A stretch of DNA of 36,341 nucleotides from Colivivens sp964452915 (GTDB lineage Bacteria > Bacteroidota > Bacteroidia > Bacteroidales > Bacteroidaceae): the NCBI GenBank assembly GCA_964452915.1, contig CAYVNW010000033.1:1-36341 (forward strand). The letters run 5' to 3'. This document shows positions 34,483 to 36,341 of the stretch, piece after piece. How positions within the stretch are numbered: position 1 is the first letter of the stretch; each line of letters starts with the position of its first letter. The notes beneath the pieces are model-generated. The model searched no databases. It saw only the letters and a list, made by a program, of their open reading frames with translations, and was not told the DNA's origin. Both the position numbers and the translations under genes were made by a program.

Positions 34483-35434
34483 TTAAATACTTTGCAGATC
34501 AAGACCATATATTTTCAATCCCATAGCAGCCTTCATTCCGGTCGACAACATTATCTGACGGGTAGCTATTGGCTGTAACTTCGGTGAAATAGTCAATCCG
34601 GGTATATTGCTTACTTTCTCTATCTCTGCCCAAATATCATCATCACTCTTTATATTTGCGCGCCACTGACGATAATATTCCCCATACCTGCTCTGTATGA
34701 GTGAGTCGCGCGGCACTATGCGGAATTCTTTGGCTGGATCATAAGTAGAACCGTCAATGAGAATAAAACGTCCCTTGCTGTCCGTCTTGAATCGTGCTCG
34801 CTGTCCATAGTCATCAAGCATATATTCAGAACGATAGTTGACTATGGTCTCATACATCTGGATTGGCGCAGGGTCGAGAGCAGATTCCACACGCCCCCAC
34901 TTTCCAACAACACTTTCCACCTCCGGAATGGAAGAAACTCTGCTGTCGAGCATACGGCACAACTTCAAGTTTTCCTCAACGCCCGAATGCGGCATGCTGG
35001 TCGGCATGAGCATAAACGTACCCTCATCGAGTGTAGGCATGAATTCGGATCCTGTATTCTTCCATACAACCAATCCACATACAAGCGTGACTATTGGTAT
35101 CATAATAAATTTCCACCTGTTGTTGAGACACCACACGAGTATCTTCTCGTAGTATATCACCATTAACCATAACGGGACCAACACGAGAGCGATAATGCCC
35201 AAAACAAACAGCATTTTCAGCGTCATTCCGTTACGTGGGCCAAGTGGCATCCAACGTGTAGTAAGGATGTACGTCGCCAATAAAACAATCACAGCCAGGA
35301 TGATATAGTTCACATTAATGCCCCATCGCCATAGTCTCACAGTCTTTATGTTCGATTTCCCGTCAAACAGCCGCATAGCCAAATTGCGAGGAATACGAAG
35401 AGAAAACACCCAATAGATGAGAGTTGGAAATTTC
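34483..35434 (-). pseudogene. CusA-type RND efflux pump, middle fragment
   Basis: Middle piece of the same RND gene. It starts in the membrane region at KFPTLIYWVFSLRIPRNLAM, continues with two long hydrophobic segments (NYIILAVIVLLATYI; MLFVLGIIALVLVPLWLMVI) and TM7 (KFIMIPIVTLVCGLVVW), then enters the second porter domain at GSEFMPTLDEGTFMLMPTSM, a strong signature of CusA/CzcA pumps. KWGRVESALDPAPIQMYE and TISPKLQPIATRQIMLSTGMKA follow. It ends at an in-frame TAA (34483-34485) after GLDLQSI. A single change from GAA would remove this stop. The ATG at 35451 is not a true start, since its first codons belong to the neighbouring piece in another frame. Confidence 0.85.
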
Positions 35435-36341
35435 TTTGTCAAGTCCGCCACGGCGATCGGCAGGACCGAAATTCACTTTTGCTACATCCTTTATGCGTAT
35501 TGGTATTCCATTTACCGATGTAATAGGAGCTTCTTCCAGGTCCGACAGGTTCTTCACATATCCCAGTCCACGTATCAAATATTCAGCTTCGTTTATCTCC
35601 ATCGTACCAGCCCCCACATCGATATTCGAGTTTTTCACAGCTTTCATTATCTGTATTAGATTCAATCCATACGCCCGCATGGCATCCGGATCAAGGTCGA
35701 CTTGGTATTCTTTTACAAAACCACCAACCGATGCAACTTCCGATACTCCCTCCGCAGACGACAAAGTATAGCGCACGTAGTAGTCTTGTATTGTTCGCAG
35801 TTCTTGTGGGTCCCAACCTCCGGTAGGTTTGCCCGACTTCGGGTCACGTCCTTCAAGTGTATACCAAAAAATTTGTCCCAAAGCAGCTGCGTCTGGTCCG
35901 AGTGTCGGACGCACACCATCCGGCAACAGACCGGCAGGCAATGAGTTGAGTTTTTCAAGTATACGCGAGCGGCTCCAATAGAACTCCACATCATCATTAA
36001 AAATAATGTAAATGAATGACATGCCGAACATCGATGACGACCGTATTGTTTTCACTCCAGGAATACCAAGCAATGCTGTTGTCAACGGATATGTAACCAG
36101 TTCCTGTATGTCCATAGGTGAATGTCCCATCCAGTCGGTTGACACGATTTGCTGATTATCTCCTATATCCGGTATGGCATCAACAGCAATAGGGTCTCTC
36201 GGGATCAAACTGTCAGAAGCCCAATCAAAAAGGCATGGAGAAGCCCAATCAAAAAGGCATGGAGAAGCCCAATCAAAAAGGCATGGAGAAGCCCAATCAA
36301 AAAGGCATGGTCGACAATCCTCCAACGATGACCGCTATAAG
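35430..36341 (-). pseudogene. CusA-type RND efflux pump, N-terminal fragment
   Basis: First piece of the RND gene, encoding the first porter domain: RDPIAVDAIPDIGDNQQIV, GIPGVKTIRSSSMFG, FYWSRSRILEKLNSLPAG, DAAALGQIFWYTLEGRD, GGFVKEYQVDLDPDAMRAYG, YLIRGLGYVKNL and GPADRRGGLDK. After GGLDKE the next about 200 residues of the family (TM2-TM6, including the proton-relay helix TM4) are missing, and the reading continues in another frame in the middle fragment. At the N-terminus the frame passes through four copies of an 8-residue unit (SPCLFDWA). A hydrophobic LIAVIVGGLSTMPF, the probable TM1 end, is in a different frame just before the repeats. As written, no pump can be made. Confidence 0.85.
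36215..36310. repeat. Four perfect 24-bp tandem repeats
   Basis: Units lie at 36215-36238, 36239-36262, 36263-36286 and 36287-36310, all identical, beginning AGAAGCCC and ending GGCATGG, with an A5 run inside. On the minus strand each encodes SPCLFDWA in the frame of the pump fragment. A single copy, with one base fewer in the homopolymer, would join MPF to DWASDSLIPRDP in one frame, which I take to be the original sequence. Confidence 0.95.

Overview
The window looks like chromosomal DNA of a member of the Bacteroidota, most likely order Bacteroidales. Several upstream regions carry the Bacteroidota promoter form TTG/TTTG-N19-20-TAnnTTTG. Start codons lack Shine-Dalgarno sequences and are preceded by A-rich DNA. 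The gene set fits: class III fructose-bisphosphatase, a TIGR02757 protein, a YfgM-like TPR protein next to ribH, a TamB-like protein, a DUF4369 lipoprotein and a short protein ending in a type IX-like sorting domain. I cannot name a genus. I see no tRNA, rRNA, CRISPR array, prophage or insertion sequence.

Layout. (1) 1-4623, plus strand: nucleotide-sugar genes, namely the 3' part of gmd, fcl, a cupin-phosphomannose isomerase fusion and ugd. They supply GDP-mannose, GDP-fucose and UDP-glucuronate for surface polysaccharide. (2) 4659-8239, minus strand: a secreted GH35 beta-galactosidase with its own promoter, then a DUF4369 lipoprotein and a DUF456 membrane protein that share one. (3) 8308-13159, minus strand: one probable operon read as secreted MORN-repeat protein, YhcH/TabA-like protein, glycogen branching enzyme glgB and a five-helix membrane protein. 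(4) 13342-15311: rpsA, with a consensus promoter and a terminator, divergent from (3). (5) 15356-17564: a tiny secreted sorting-domain protein, then an ECF sigma factor, a probable anti-sigma factor and a Spy/CpxP-like periplasmic protein, which together look like an envelope-stress unit. (6) 17698-23358: tightly packed fbp, DMP19-like gene, smpB and metH. (7) 23710-33594: YfgM-like TPR gene, ribH, tamB-like gene, nadE, TIGR02757 gene, a secreted nuclease and a YjjG-like phosphatase, nearly all abutting or overlapping.

Both ends are damaged or misassembled. The first 55 bases are an exact copy of 221-275, consistent with a 220-bp tandem duplication in gmd or an assembly loop. From 33660 to the end there is a nucleoside hydrolase cut off after 57 residues, joined to a CusA-type RND pump gene on the other strand. 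That pump gene is cut off at the join and has an in-frame TAA, an internal deletion with frameshift, and four perfect 24-bp repeats near its N-terminus. These ends could be real decay or assembly/amplification artefacts and should be checked before biology is built on them.

The core genes are ordinary housekeeping. The most interesting points are the sigma/anti-sigma/Spy unit with a cysteine-bearing sensor tail and three hairpins upstream, the bare sorting-domain protein, MetH without its reactivation domain but with a CPCC linker motif, a TamB-like gene with no normal start codon, and a secreted MORN protein in an operon with glgB. I did not find a clear, wholly new system.
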